DNA from: Bolinopsis microptera
Taxonomy: Eukaryota > Ctenophora > Tentaculata > Lobata > Bolinopsidae
NCBI RefSeq assembly: GCF_026151205.1
Contig: NC_087078.1
Location: 9,688,675 to 9,752,674 of the forward strand
Direction of reading: 5' to 3'
Length of the DNA stretch: 64,000 nucleotides
This document shows, in pieces, positions 22,901-34,400 of this stretch. Below the pieces are notes generated by a model. It was not told the DNA's origin, did not search any database, and saw only the letters and a list, made by a program, of their open reading frames with translations. The position numbers and the translations under genes are program-made. The first letter of the stretch is position 1; every line of letters begins with the position of its first letter.

Positions 22901-24734
22901 AAGACAGTGGTGCCAGGAGAGTGTATAACATATTTAACTACAGGGAGTAAAAGAGTACTCAGAATGTGGGTGTACATCAGGGAAGACAGTGGTGCCAGGA
23001 GAGTGTATAACATATTTAACTACAGGGAGTAAAAGAGTACTCAGAATGTGGGTGTACAGCAGGGAAGACAGTGGTGCCAGGAGAGTGTATAACATATTTA
23101 ACTACAGGGAGTAAAAGAGTACTCAGAATGTGGGTGTACAGCAGGGAAAACACTAAACAGTGGTGCCAGGAGAGTGTATAACATATTTAACTACAGGGAG
23201 TAAAAGAGTACTCAGAATGTGGGTGTACAGCAGGGAAGACAGTGGTGCCAGGAGAGTGTATAACATATTTAACTACAGGGAGTAAAAGAGTACTCAGAAT
23301 GTGGGTGTACAGCAGGGAAGACAGTGGTGCCGGGAGAGTGTATAACATATTTAACTACAGGGAGTAAAAGAGTACTCAGAATGTGGGTGTACAGCAGGGA
23401 AGACAGTGGTGCCGGGAGAGTGTATAACATATTTAACTACAGGGAGTAAAAGAGTACTCAGAATGTGGGTGTACAGCAGGGAAGACAGTGGTGCCGGGAG
23501 AGTGTATAACATATTTAACTACAGGGAGTAAAAGAGTACTCAGAATGTGGGTGTACAGCAGGGAAGACAGTGGTGCCGGGAGAGTGTATAACATATTTAA
23601 CTACAGGGAGTAAAAGAGTACTCAGAATGTGGGTGTACAGCAGGGAAGACAGTGGTGCCGGGAGAGTGTGGTTCCAGGTGTCAGACCCGGCTCTACATCT
23701 CGCTAACTCTGTCAGTCATAGGAACTATGATTAATTTCTCTGGGTACGCGGCTCATGCTACTGTTTATCAGGTATATTTACTTTTAATTTTACTTTTATT
23801 TAAACACTTATGCTAATATAATCGAGGCGATATCAAGAGCAAATTACCGTTTGTATTTTTGGTTTTATTTCACCAACAGTTTCCCTTTTTTAACTATACA
23901 GAGAGTGGTGACGACAACGTGAATATTGTTATTGTTGGATACAAAAATATTGTTCATGGGTTTACAAAAATATTCGTTTTAACCAGGCATTTGAAAATTT
24001 ACAAAAAGGGGCAATGTGGATATCAACAAGGTGATTCTACGCATCTACATGGTTCACCCTAATTAATCTTTTTAAATTTAAACAAGTATTTATAAATTTG
24101 CAGAGAGTTGTAGGCGAGGTGGATAGAACGGTGGCTCAGGGCTGGAGACAGTTTATCACCAGAGTGCTAGGAACCCTCCCAGCACCCATCCTATTCGGGT
24201 ACATCATAGACAACGCCTGTACTATCTGGAGGACTAACTTTGATGGGAAACAGGGAAATTGTTGGGTGTACGATTTGGATAGGTGAGACTTGTACAAAAG
24301 TATAAAGAATAGAAAAATGTCTATGTTGTTGAAATTTAATATAGTTTGTGCAACCTTCTTCGTATGATTCCAAAAAGGAATAATGAGTGAAAAACGTACG
24401 CCAAAAACTTTAACATATTGTTTTTGAGCAACATAATTGATTAAAAAGCAATTAATTAATAAGCAATTAATTAATAAGCAACATAATTAATAAATCACGA
24501 TACCGCTCATAGTGCATATGCCACGATTAATTTGTGTCCTTATAACCCAATAATCGTTACAGTTTGCTGGTTTGGTTTGTTTGGGTGCAGATAATTCTCC
24601 GTATTGGATCATCTATACTTTACTTTGCTGGCTGGTACCTATACCCTGAACCTACTCAAGAAGAATTAGAACGATACGAGGGACGGGCAGGTAGTAATGG
24701 ATACGAAATGGAAAGGACAGATTTGAAATCTTAG
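16807..24734 (+). CDS. Organic anion transporter polypeptide (OATP/SLCO family)
   Basis: Fourteen exons join without a frame error: 16807-16910, 18250-18322, 18446-18578, 18942-19096, 20117-20281, 20452-20563, 20738-20931, 21084-21304, 21645-21751, 21986-22115, 22529-22685, 23607-23771, 24104-24282 and 24563-24734 (TAG). The product is 688 residues, the usual OATP length. The family signature is intact as PEWVGAWWLGFL (residues 277-288). A Cys-rich Kazal-type extracellular loop follows (about 474-540, with CHAGC), then LGTLPAPILFG and the late C-x-W motif typical of transmembrane helices 11-12. Twelve membrane helices fit the hydrophobic pattern. OATPs move amphipathic organic anions across the plasma membrane; the substrate here cannot be told. 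The ATG at 16807 is one of four candidate starts. Introns carry three minisatellites, and the acceptor of exon 12 lies in one of them. Confidence 0.9.
17329..17390 (+). CDS. OATP alternative first exon 1c
   Basis: ATG at 17329, 20 codons plus two bases, donor GG|GTATGG. It encodes MEFNMDQPESSYHPLQTTDE and ends in phase 2; joining to 18250 completes a Gly codon. It is one of two diverged tandem copies of the same unit, the other being at 17597. Confidence 0.5.
17597..17658 (+). CDS. OATP alternative first exon 1d
   Basis: ATG at 17597, 20 codons plus two bases, encoding MEFDREQPESSYRPLQTTDE. It is a tandem duplicate of exon 1c with four substitutions in the first twenty residues. The donor TG|GTGTGG is weaker than that of 1c, so it may be decaying. 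Phase 2 is kept; joining to 18250 completes a Cys codon. Confidence 0.45.
17765..18131. repeat. 21-bp minisatellite in OATP intron 1
   Basis: About 17 units of CTTTACTCTAACCTTAACAC plus one base, with TCT/CTT variants and one short internal deletion. It lies between the first exons and common exon 2. The period is a multiple of three, which explains the long minus-strand open frame. Confidence 0.9.
19241..20096. repeat. 21-bp minisatellite in OATP intron 4
   Basis: About 41 units of GCAAAGGTTTTAATCAATCT plus one base, with few substitutions (AGC/AAC, AAT/AGT). It ends 20 bp before the acceptor of exon 5 at 20117. The 290-codon minus-strand open frame through it is a by-product of the period. 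Confidence 0.9.
21522..21576 (+). other. Perfect 26-bp hairpin in an OATP intron
   Basis: Arms 21522-21547 and 21551-21576 are perfect reverse complements with the loop AAT. It lies in the intron between the exons ending at 21304 and starting at 21645. It could be a young MITE remnant or a small-RNA precursor; nothing decides between these. Confidence 0.7.
22862..23667 (+). repeat. 82-bp minisatellite containing a splice acceptor and exon start
   Basis: Ten copies start at 22862, 22944, 23026, 23108, 23197, 23279, 23361, 23443, 23525 and 23607. All are spaced 82 bp except one of 89 bp (a 7-bp insertion in the fourth). Each holds the acceptor TTTAACTACAG, about 60 bp of the exon encoding SECGCTAGKTVVPGEC, and a junction GTGTATAACATA. 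Only the last copy runs on into the rest of the real exon 12 (23607-23771). Confidence 0.9.
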
Positions 24735-25935
24735 GAGTTAGAGCGTGATGTTTTAGTTTCATATCTCTAATACAGACTTGAAGATTCTTCTAGGCGCGCA
24801 GAGGGTTCGTTCGAAATGGTTAGATTAACGCATTCTGATCTAATCTATAGAGAGAACGAGGCCGACACACAGCTCAACGGCTGTGATTTGAGAGATAAGA
24901 CTTGAAGTATGTGTTCATAAGGGTATGAGATTGTAATGGTTATATATACTTGAAGTGAAAGGATCAAAGGGAATTCAAAAGACAAAGATTTTAAATTGAA
25001 CCTGCGGTTAGTTTTGATAAATTTTATTCTAGGATAATATTAATCTGGTCAAAGACTCATCAATGCTGCAAATTTGGTTCATGACATGAGTAGTCATTAC
25101 ATGAGTTAGCACAGAATTTTGTCTCCTATGTTGATAAATTTGGTGCCAAAAATATAAATAACATAAATGCACTGGGAAGCACGTTTTAAAAAACTGTTAG
25201 TCAAAATTTATTTTCAAATTCTTAAACCTGTACACAAGCGAATTTATTAACACTTATAACAAGCAACTTTCGGTACCAAATATATCAAGATTGGATTCGG
25301 AGACAACAAAATTCTCAGCCAACTTTACTCACGGCATTTATTACACTGACCACAGACGATAAGAGCCAGACGAGCAGAAATAAAATGCGTTTTTAGTTTT
25401 AGGATATAGTATCGATGCAACAGTACATTTTTACTGGGTAGAACTAAAACTCAAAATTGACAGTTTGAACTTGTAATTTATTTATTATGATGTTAACATC
25501 ATTTGAAATATTATTGTTAAGATCAAAATATTTTCCGTGTACGTCAAGATCAGAATGATACATTTAAGTTGATACTTTTGTACACAGTTAATGTTATTGT
25601 TTAATTTTTCATGCAGCACTTAAAATTAAAATGGTTACTTATTCTCTTTCTAAACAATGCTATCATTGTGTTCATAACGAGGTAACGTACTATTGTACGG
25701 GTTTCCGTTTAGCATTTTGAAATTGAATCAATAATAATAATATAATTACATCAATTTTCAAGTTACATTAAAAATGGATCTTGATAATGGAAATTTATTT
25801 ATACTTTTCAGGCTTTTATTCATGTTCTAAAAATATTTCTATCAAAACGTAACATAAATCTGAGGCAAAATTAGTGTATAATTATTTACTTTTAATTCAA
25901 CCAACTTTATCAACTTGTATCGCATTTTTGTTTTT
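24735..25935. other. OATP 3' region and intergenic DNA
   Basis: AT-rich, without coding signal. It includes the presumptive 3' UTR; an AATAAA occurs at about 25379, too far downstream to assign with confidence. Confidence 0.35.
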
Positions 25936-26068
25936 GGGAAAAGCGAGCGTTCTCGGTATCATTTTGCATTTGCGGACGGTTATTCAAATTAATATCATTT
26001 CCTTTTGTTTGTGAAAGAGAGACACTGGCAGCGGTCCACTCTACCCATGATTATGGGTTTTGGTAAAT
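25936..26068 (-). repeat. Single arm of repeat family B
   Basis: One arm of the hairpin family seen at 5473, with the TACCCATGATTATGGGTTTT end intact and no partner arm nearby. Confidence 0.75.
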
Positions 26069-26279
26069 ATATCTATACTAATAATCCCAAGGTGCGTGTG
26101 TGTCTGTCTGTCCGTGGGAAATTTCCGAACGGTTAAATCAAGAAAACGGTAAGAGATATGCGACTGGTTTTTTCGGTATAGTGCCGACAAAACTATGATG
26201 AAGCAAAATTATTAAGTTTTTTAAATCTGTCGGTAGTAAGTGGTTTAATTGATCATTTTGTGACTCAAATGTGATACTA

Positions 26280-26877
<598 letters not shown>

Positions 26878-27004
26878 CTTGGCTGTTGCAGTTGAGCAGT
26901 TGAGTGCTACGGGCGATATAAATGCCCGACGCTTTAGCGAGCCCGGCACGTAACTAAGCCTTATTTGTTATAATTATTTCCGGGCTCTGAATGAAAGAAT
27001 GTGA

Positions 27005-27220
27005 AATATTTATACAATATTTATATAGTGTGTAATATATAGTTCGCAATCAAAACCATGATATCATGGTTTTGTATCATGATTGAAGCATTTGTCTGAC
27101 TCAACCGGTCGTTTCAATTTGTATCTAGCTCTCGGCCTGCTGACAGTGCTCAATGAGCACTGTCAGCAGACGACGCCACCCACAATTATATATTGTGTAA
27201 TATATAGTTCGCAGACTGTT
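27005..27220. repeat. Palindrome cluster between direct repeats
   Basis: A perfect 24-bp palindrome (27050-27073, centred on ATGATATCAT) and a 15-bp stem with a 3-base loop (27137-27169) lie between two copies of TGTGTAATATATAGTTCGCA. The arrangement resembles a small transposon remnant. Confidence 0.55.
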
Positions 27221-27399
27221 TGGACTGAGCGAGTTCATAATTTCGCACCGTTTTAACTACGAAAATATAATGCGTGCTTTCGAATATAATAGGCGGGTTT
27301 ATACTTTTGCATTTCAACTGCGATAGTGAAGTCCCGGCCGTAGGCACAGGTTACACTAGTACATACATATATAGATATATTATATACTTCACTACAATT

Positions 27400-27686
27400 T
27401 GTTACAATCATCGAAAATCGTTCAGAAAGTTTATTTTTAGTTCAAAACATTCTCATTCAATGTCAAAGATGACAGGAATAAGAAATATTTATGTAGAGAT
27501 TTTTAAGAAATTTGCATAGAATACGCGCCAGCACTGTTATACGAAATTCGGGAAAAAACCCAAAATCGCCATATTCAGGTGCCTTAAAAACCACGTTAAA
27601 ATTGAGTTAGAGATCTGAAATGTTGCAGAGCGTCTAGATGTTGACCAAATCAGCTGCAAAAAAGTTTCAAGTTTCAAGAGTATCGG
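27400..27686 (+). repeat. Interspersed repeat fused to the Penelope ORF
   Basis: It matches 5160-5400 and the reverse strand of about 7290-7500. Similarity ends after GAGTATCG, where the Penelope coding sequence begins to diverge from the other copies. Confidence 0.65.
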
Positions 27687-29806
27687 TTAGAAAAACGCTC
27701 GACATACCCTCTCCCACATTTCATGGTCCCCTCCTCAAGACCTCACCTACCCCCAAGAAAGACACCACAGCCAAAACAGTGATCAACCTCTCTGGACAGA
27801 CCCTCTCCACAGCTGAAACTGACGTACTCTCCCTTGGACTGAAGTTCGTCCCGACACCCACCTCAGATCCTACCCCCGACCTGGCTCCCCTCATACAGAA
27901 TATCACTAAACAACTAGGAGAAGGCATGGAAGCCTCAGCCACATATCAGGTCACCTCTGTATTATCTAAATTTGACAATAAACGTGACATGACCACCGAC
28001 AATTTGACTCCACAACAACGTACCGCTCTTAAATCTTTAAAATCTAAGAAATCTGAATTGAAATTTCTTCCTGCTTATAAGGGCAACGCCACTGTTGTAC
28101 TTACTCACGATCAATACATAACCAAAGTTACCGACCACTTATCCTCAGGTAGTTACACCCTCTTAACGAAAGACCCCACTCAATCCGTTACCACTAAACT
28201 ACAGAAAGTCCTCAAGAAACTACACACCGACAAGAAGATCACGACCGACCTATACCACAAGATGCGCAACCTACATCCTAGATGGCCTCAACTTTACGGA
28301 CAACCTAAGATACACAAACCCGGCGCACCTATCCGTCCCGTAGTCAGCTTCTACAACACCCCCCTCCAAGCCCTCCACAAAGTCCTCGCATCTTTCCTCA
28401 AACCCCTAGCCCAGAACCCCTTACGCCTCAAAGACTCTTCCGACTTCAAACATCGCTTCGACTCCTCTCTCAATCCCTCCTTCCACTACCACGCCTCCTT
28501 AGACGTCCAATCCTTGTACACCTCCTGTGACATGCGCCTAGCCCTCAAAACTGTCATCTCCTCCTTTGAACAGAACCCCTCTCGTCTTCCCTCCAATGTC
28601 ACCACCACCACCATAGGCTCCCTTATCAACTTTTGCCTTGACAACTCATACCTTGAATTCAACGGCTCCTTCTACTCCCAAGACGAAGGTGGTACAATGG
28701 GATCCCCCCTCATTGTTGAACTAGCTGAAATCCGCCTTGCTGAAATCGAGACCTTAGCTTTATCCTCATGTCCTGACCCTCCGAACACTTACTCCCATTT
28801 CGTTGACGACGGCCTTGGATCTTTCAGAGACAGAAACCACGCAGAATCCTTCCTTACATTCCTTAACTCCCTTACTGAAGACCTCAACTTTACCCAAGAA
28901 CATCCCTCTACAGACGGAACTATACCCTTCCTTGACGTTCTCATCCACCCTGACAAATCCACATCAGTCTACAGAAAACCCACCCACACCAACCTCTACA
29001 CCAAGTACTCCTCCTGCACCACCAACTCATCTAAGAACGCAGTTATCCGATCACTGACCAGAAGAGCCCACAACATCTGCTCACCCCAACACCTTGACGA
29101 CGAACTCCAGACAGTACGACACGTTTGCCTCCAGAACGGCTTCCCTCCTCACCGCATCACCACCATCATGGACGAAGTACAACGGAAATTCACCAACCCC
29201 TCTCGCCACCAATCCCTAGCCTCATTCAACCGACAGACCCGTGAACATGCCCTTAGTGTTTCTCTTCCTTTCCATCCCTCCCTATCCAAACCCATCTCCA
29301 AGATACTCGGACAACACGACATCAAAGTCACCCACTCCTCTGCTACCTCCCTCCGCAACCTCCTCACCAAAACGAAGACCACACCCCCTACTCACCTCAC
29401 TCCCAACACCATCTACGAAATTTCCTGCTCACAGTGCCCCTCCAAATACGCCGGACAGACCTACAGACCCTTGGTCCACCGCATGAAAGAACACGAACGA
29501 TGTTACAGACTCAACAACGCCATCGACGAATCCACAGACAGAATCAAATCAGCCCCTGCACATCATGCCCTGACCACCGGCCACACCATCTCCTGGAACA
29601 ACATCGAAGTCCTCAAATCCCTCACCTCACGCTCCCAACTTGACCTCACAGAACACGCAGCTATACAAATACGACAACCAGCTATGAACAGAACAGACCG
29701 CGCACCCAAATGTAGTTCCCTCTGGGACCCCATTCTTCCTAAAATTGCCAAATCCTTAAAGTCCAGACCATCTGGCATTTCCTTCTCAACCTCAACAGAA
29801 GACTAA
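27638..29806 (+). CDS. Penelope-like retroelement polyprotein (RT plus GIY-YIG endonuclease)
   Basis: A 722-codon uninterrupted ORF. After a Thr/Pro-rich N-terminus, INLSGQTLSTAE and LGLKFVPTP are the conserved block found ahead of Penelope reverse transcriptases. The RT core shows GQPKIHKPGAPIRPVVS, GTMGSPL (about residue 351) and the catalytic FVDD (388-391; Phe in place of the usual Tyr). The C-terminus carries the endonuclease: IYEISCSQC (about 592), YAGQT, then RMKEH, that is the GIY-YIG fold with Cys residues typical of Penelope elements. It would copy its RNA at a nicked target. Codon use is strongly C-rich in third positions, unlike the AT-rich host exons. The first 17 or so codons, including the only early ATG, lie in an unrelated repeat, so the insertion is either 5' truncated or chimeric. 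Whether it is active is unknown. Confidence 0.9.
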   Translation: MLTKSAAKKFQVSRVSVRKTLDIPSPTFHGPLLKTSPTPKKDTTAKTVINLSGQTLSTAETDVLSLGLKFVPTPTSDPTPDLAPLIQNITKQLGEGMEASATYQVTSVLSKFDNKRDMTTDNLTPQQRTALKSLKSKKSELKFLPAYKGNATVVLTHDQYITKVTDHLSSGSYTLLTKDPTQSVTTKLQKVLKKLHTDKKITTDLYHKMRNLHPRWPQLYGQPKIHKPGAPIRPVVSFYNTPLQALHKVLASFLKPLAQNPLRLKDSSDFKHRFDSSLNPSFHYHASLDVQSLYTSCDMRLALKTVISSFEQNPSRLPSNVTTTTIGSLINFCLDNSYLEFNGSFYSQDEGGTMGSPLIVELAEIRLAEIETLALSSCPDPPNTYSHFVDDGLGSFRDRNHAESFLTFLNSLTEDLNFTQEHPSTDGTIPFLDVLIHPDKSTSVYRKPTHTNLYTKYSSCTTNSSKNAVIRSLTRRAHNICSPQHLDDELQTVRHVCLQNGFPPHRITTIMDEVQRKFTNPSRHQSLASFNRQTREHALSVSLPFHPSLSKPISKILGQHDIKVTHSSATSLRNLLTKTKTTPPTHLTPNTIYEISCSQCPSKYAGQTYRPLVHRMKEHERCYRLNNAIDESTDRIKSAPAHHALTTGHTISWNNIEVLKSLTSRSQLDLTEHAAIQIRQPAMNRTDRAPKCSSLWDPILPKIAKSLKSRPSGISFSTSTED

Positions 29807-29990
29807 ATTTTTATTGACATTGTACTGTAATTTTCACTTTCCCACCCACACCTCCCCCACCCTCCATCCCTGACACCACTCAATCACATATAAGCATTGT
29901 CCACCACATCACATTCAGCTGACGACGATTAACACATGTTTATTGAAAGCTTCTACAAGTTAAATCATCGTATCTCTTATATGTTTTTAA
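29807..29990 (+). other. Penelope 3' region with hammerhead-like motif
   Basis: A C-rich stretch after the stop is followed by CTGACGA (29919-29925), a short imperfect stem and GAAA (29945-29948). CTGANGA...GAAA is the hammerhead ribozyme core that many Penelope-like elements carry in their terminal repeats. Stem II here has one T-T mismatch and extra bases, and I could not build stems I and III convincingly. Confidence 0.35.
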
Positions 29991-31006
29991 CCCAACTCCA
30001 CTCAGAATCGGTTAGTACTTTTTTTTTGTAAACCCCTTGACAAATTATTGTTTTTTTCGATATTACCAGTACTTGATACAAGCAGCCAAGGAGCACGTGG
30101 TAGTTTCGAGCGCTACTGCAAGCGAGAGGGCTCTGGTCAGAGCACGTGGTGGTATTAAGCCTTCTGATTGGTAAAATCAGGATCTTTAATAATGTTACTG
30201 CATACTGCTTATTATTTATGCGCAAAGCTATAATATCTTTAATAATGCTACTGCATACTTTTTATTATTTATGCGCAAAGCTATAAATGTACAATATAAT
30301 AGATTGTTTGTGAATTTAGTCACCGATATCTCAATGATTTTATTAACCTAAAGATGTTAAGACATTAATCAATGCAATCATTCCCAAACTTCTTGAACTG
30401 CAAATATTCGCAAAAACAATGGTATTCTATATCGTCATGTCAGCTCAGGGAGTTCCTTACCTGAGGACCCCAGGCTATTATGTTCATTAACATAATATAG
30501 ATTTGGCGGAATGACAGGCTGAGCGCGGCCCAGTAAGCAGTTCCAACTTTTTCATTGGTTGGATATTGGGAGTCATTATTTTACAATAGGTCCTGACTTG
30601 GTCACGTGGTGAATGGTAATGTTTAGTTGCCAGTCACGTGAAATATCCAAGCAACACAGCGTAGGATCAACCTTACTGGGCGGCGATCAGCCTGTCATTC
30701 CGCCAAATCACTATATGTTTATGAACATGATAGCCTGGGGTCCCCAGGTAAGATCAACCTGTAATCATTTCGATCAAATCATCATTCATTTCAAGCCAGT
30801 CTCATCATGGTTCTTGGTATAACTAAATTTGTTTGCTTTGAACCTCATCATACAAATTTGTGACTTATTATTCATCGCGCTAAAATTTATATGTTTATTT
30901 GCTACACTTTGTCCACCTTTTATCTTTTCTTAGCGGCCTTCGGCTGATGATTAATCATAAATCACTCTACACTCGACTTTCACGTGACTTTTTCAAAATA
31001 TCTGCA
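29991..31006. repeat. Repeat-rich spacer with two family A copies
   Basis: Contains family A copies at about 30455-30535 (minus) and 30677-30748 (plus). A further short repeat at about 30107-30148 (CTACTGCAAGCGAGAGGGCT) recurs near 38199 and 48826 and, reversed, near 47252. No gene is seen. Confidence 0.6.
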
Positions 31007-31118
31007 AATCTCGGTATCATTTTTCATTTGCAGACGGTCAATCAAACTAATATCATTTCTTTTTGTTTGGGAAAGAGAAACACCGGCAACGGTCCACTCT
31101 ACCCATGGTAATGGGTTT
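31007..31118 (-). repeat. Single arm of repeat family B
   Basis: One diverged arm ending in GGGTTTTGGTGAAATCACAA. The sequence just after it is shared with 39090-39150 and marks the left limit of the receptor duplication. Confidence 0.7.
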
Positions 31119-31209
31119 TGGTGAAATCACAAATCAAAAATTTTTGAAATTGATCTCGGATATCCCTCCCTCGTACGGAAGAAACCATGAATTTATGAAA
31201 ACACAATAT

Positions 31210-31215
31210 TATAAA
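31210..31215 (+). promoter_or_regulatory. TATA box of receptor copy 1
   Basis: TATAAA in the block ACACAATATTATAAAG, conserved in copy 2 (39452-39457). A conserved GCTTCTTTGCAAGAATT block 25-45 bp downstream is a plausible start region. Confidence 0.45.
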
Positions 31216-31475
31216 GTAGGTAGCAGGTTTGGGCGTGCTTCTTTGCAAGAATTCACTTTACTGCAGTCGCACTCGCACAATGAATACAATCAGCCCATTT
31301 ATTAGCCTTTATACTGGAGAAGCAACCAACTGTAACAATTGCTCCCCTAACACGTTTCTTGTCACAGCCGCACGCATATGCTTACTATTTAAACCTACAC
31401 TTTTATCACAAGATACGTTATTTGAACTGACAGCACTCCGTCTGCCCACTGAAGAGTTACGAAATTGTGCTACTG

Positions 31476-34400
31476 ATGAGGATGCTACTGATGAGGATGC
31501 TACTGATGAGGATGCTACTGATACTGCTAATCTCTTCTCCCACTGTATCCAGCAGTAAGTATACCTTATTATTTTTTATATTAAGACCCAAGTTGGTTTT
31601 GACCTCCATTCACCCTCCCGCTTTTGCATATGATTTATACTACCAACATGTTATCGGGAGTAAATTTGAGTAATCCGACCTTCTTTTTATCGTGCAGAAA
31701 TAGAGAACGAAATCAATTTCCAAAAACCTCTTCGCTCAGGCAACGCAAAGTTCTATTTGCTTAACGGCAAGGAGCTCCAAACAACGAACGGTTTTGGCAT
31801 GCTGATCGTTCAGATGGACCAAAGCTGGGGGCCTGTTCTGAACGGCCTTGAAGCATACGGAGAGGACTGTTTGCCTGACCACCTCTGCAGAACAATGGGA
31901 TACAACCACGCAATCAGCTGGCTGGCACATCCAAACTCTACGCCAGGTAACTCCATGTTCACTTTCAACGACATCTCCTGCCCAGCGGACCATAATGTTA
32001 ACCACAATGTTAACCGCAATGCAAGCCACAATGTTAACCACAATGTTGACTGCAATGCAAGCACGCTGTATAGCATTAACAAGATAGAACACAAGATAGA
32101 ACACACTATTAACAAACAGGTAGAACGAACTATACATTTGTTTTGCGGTACATTTAGCGGATCATGTCCGATAGTTGAGAGGAATAACTTCCTTAAGAGA
32201 GTGTGCTTTGAAGATCTGGGTCTGACAGTACTCCAGTGCCCCTACTCTGACACTCTCTACATAACCCTTGATCAAGCTATCAACTACGCTAATTTCAATA
32301 AAGTCTGTGACAATGACCTTCATTTCTACCAAGGCTGTGGTTTTGGGAAATCCCAGGATATAGTAATGGACTCCGCAACATTTTGCAACAAATATATTTG
32401 TACAACTGAACAGAAAGTGAAAGAGAAAGTGTGGTACACTGGAGATCTCCCCGTCTGCACGATGTCATCTGACAGGATTTGTTTTGATCGACCATGTTAC
32501 CAGTCAATATCAATACATGATCAATCGAAATCTAGACTAGGCTGTTATAATCTAGATCTACCAGAGGAGTTGTGTGCTGGTACGAATGAAGCAAGAACCA
32601 CAGTGCAGCTGAGGAGCGGCCAGGTAGTGTACCAGTCTACTGTATGCAATGGTAAGTGTGATGCCCACTACAGATGTGAAGACGAAGCTTTCTGTGGCGG
32701 TTACCTGTACGGTGTGTACTGTGTTGGTCACCGTCACAACTTTAATTACGTTAAACCAAGTGAAGTGTACGAATATGTCTGCAACAGGCAGGACTCTCAC
32801 CTGTGCTTAACAAATGAGGTAGAAATAAAGTGTCCAGATCTTGAGTCCTTGCCAAGCCACGAAAAATGCCACAAGTTTACCGGTTCATTTAGAGAACTGA
32901 CTGGTTCCAGTTGGGTGGTGTCCATTCTGAACAGGACGAGATGTACTGCCCTCTAGGGAATCGACCTTTACGCTGATCCATACATGATCCCAGTGTGTAA
33001 TAACTTCCTGGACCAGACAAACTGCACAGATCCCAACCGGTCAAAAGTGACGTGTGAAGTGGGCGGGTATATCTCAACCATATCCGAATATTTTGTATGC
33101 CATGGCCAACTGAAGATCCCCTCGTTATGTGACAGTGGTATAGACCAAATCTGTGAAACATTATCTGCAACTTGTGAGATACATAAACACAGGATATGTG
33201 ATAAAATTGAGGATTGTCTTGATGGGACTGATGAGACATTAGCCATCTGCCGCACCATGACAAAGAAGGTGTGTCATAGAGCCTACAAGCACGAGCAGGC
33301 ACTGCAAATACCTCTTGAGTGGGTGGGGGACGGGGTGGAGGACTGTTTAGACGGGATTGATGAGGAGGATGGGTGGCAAACTTGTGGTATTGGTCGGACT
33401 GAGCGCAATGTAGTGTCAGTTAATCAACCCTGTGAGGAGGTCCTTCTTTGCAGGAATGACCAGACAGCCTTCGTAGAGTTTAAAGATCTCTGTGATGGTA
33501 TTGATACCTGTGGGCACGAGCAAGGGATCTGTAAGAGCTCACATCTTATCACATCCACATTTAACAACGCATTAACTGTTAATAAAGCAGCGGGAATTGA
33601 GAAGGTTTTCTTGTATTGCTTGCCTGGTCTTGAGAGCCTGCAGGAGATTGCAGGGCAATGCGTTGTCACTTGTCAGTGAAGTAAATCTATCAGGCATGGA
33701 GGTCTTCGGAGTCGAATCAGTTTTAACAATTTTCCGTCCTAATAAAACCATCAACTGCGATCATACCTTTGGAGAAATCTACGTGACACTGAGTTGTGCA
33801 GGGTATTACTATTGTGAAGACTCTATTTGCCCCTTGAAAAACAAGATCCAATACAATTCTTGTCCTCAGCAATATCTTAACAGAATATACACCGTGGCTG
33901 ACAATTCTTTCATTTCGTTCGTCACTAAATCAGGTGCTCATTACAAAAACGATTACTTCCGCTGTGATAATAACATTTGCTTAAACTATAACCAAGTCTG
34001 CAATGTGGTGAATGATTGTGGGGACGGCTCTGATGAAGAGAACTGCACTAACGTGTTTCAGTGTAAATCTAAAGAACAGCTGATCCCCATTACTGAGAAG
34101 TGTGATGGAAACACAGATTGTCAGGACTTCTCTGATGAATGTAACTCTGACTGCGGGAAAGATATCCTGCAGAACATGTTTCTCAAGGTCCTATGTTGGG
34201 TTCTAGCTCTTCTGGCCATAGTTCTCAACCTCACTACAATATTCAAAGCTTTAACTGATTTCAATGATAAAATGTCAAAAGCAGCTCTAAACAGCAAAAT
34301 GCTGATACTTCTCATAAACATAGGAGATCTGCTAACAGGAGTTTACCTGATGAATATAGCGGTAATGGACACGATAGTGTACGGGAGTAGCTACTGCATT

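Noticed and set aside
22862-23667. CRISPR-like direct repeat array
   Set aside because: There are no variable spacers; units abut, and the genome is eukaryotic.
31757-33679. Receptor copy 1 as two or three separate small genes
   Set aside because: Each open block matches a consecutive part of copy 2's single long frame; the breaks are lesions, not gene ends.
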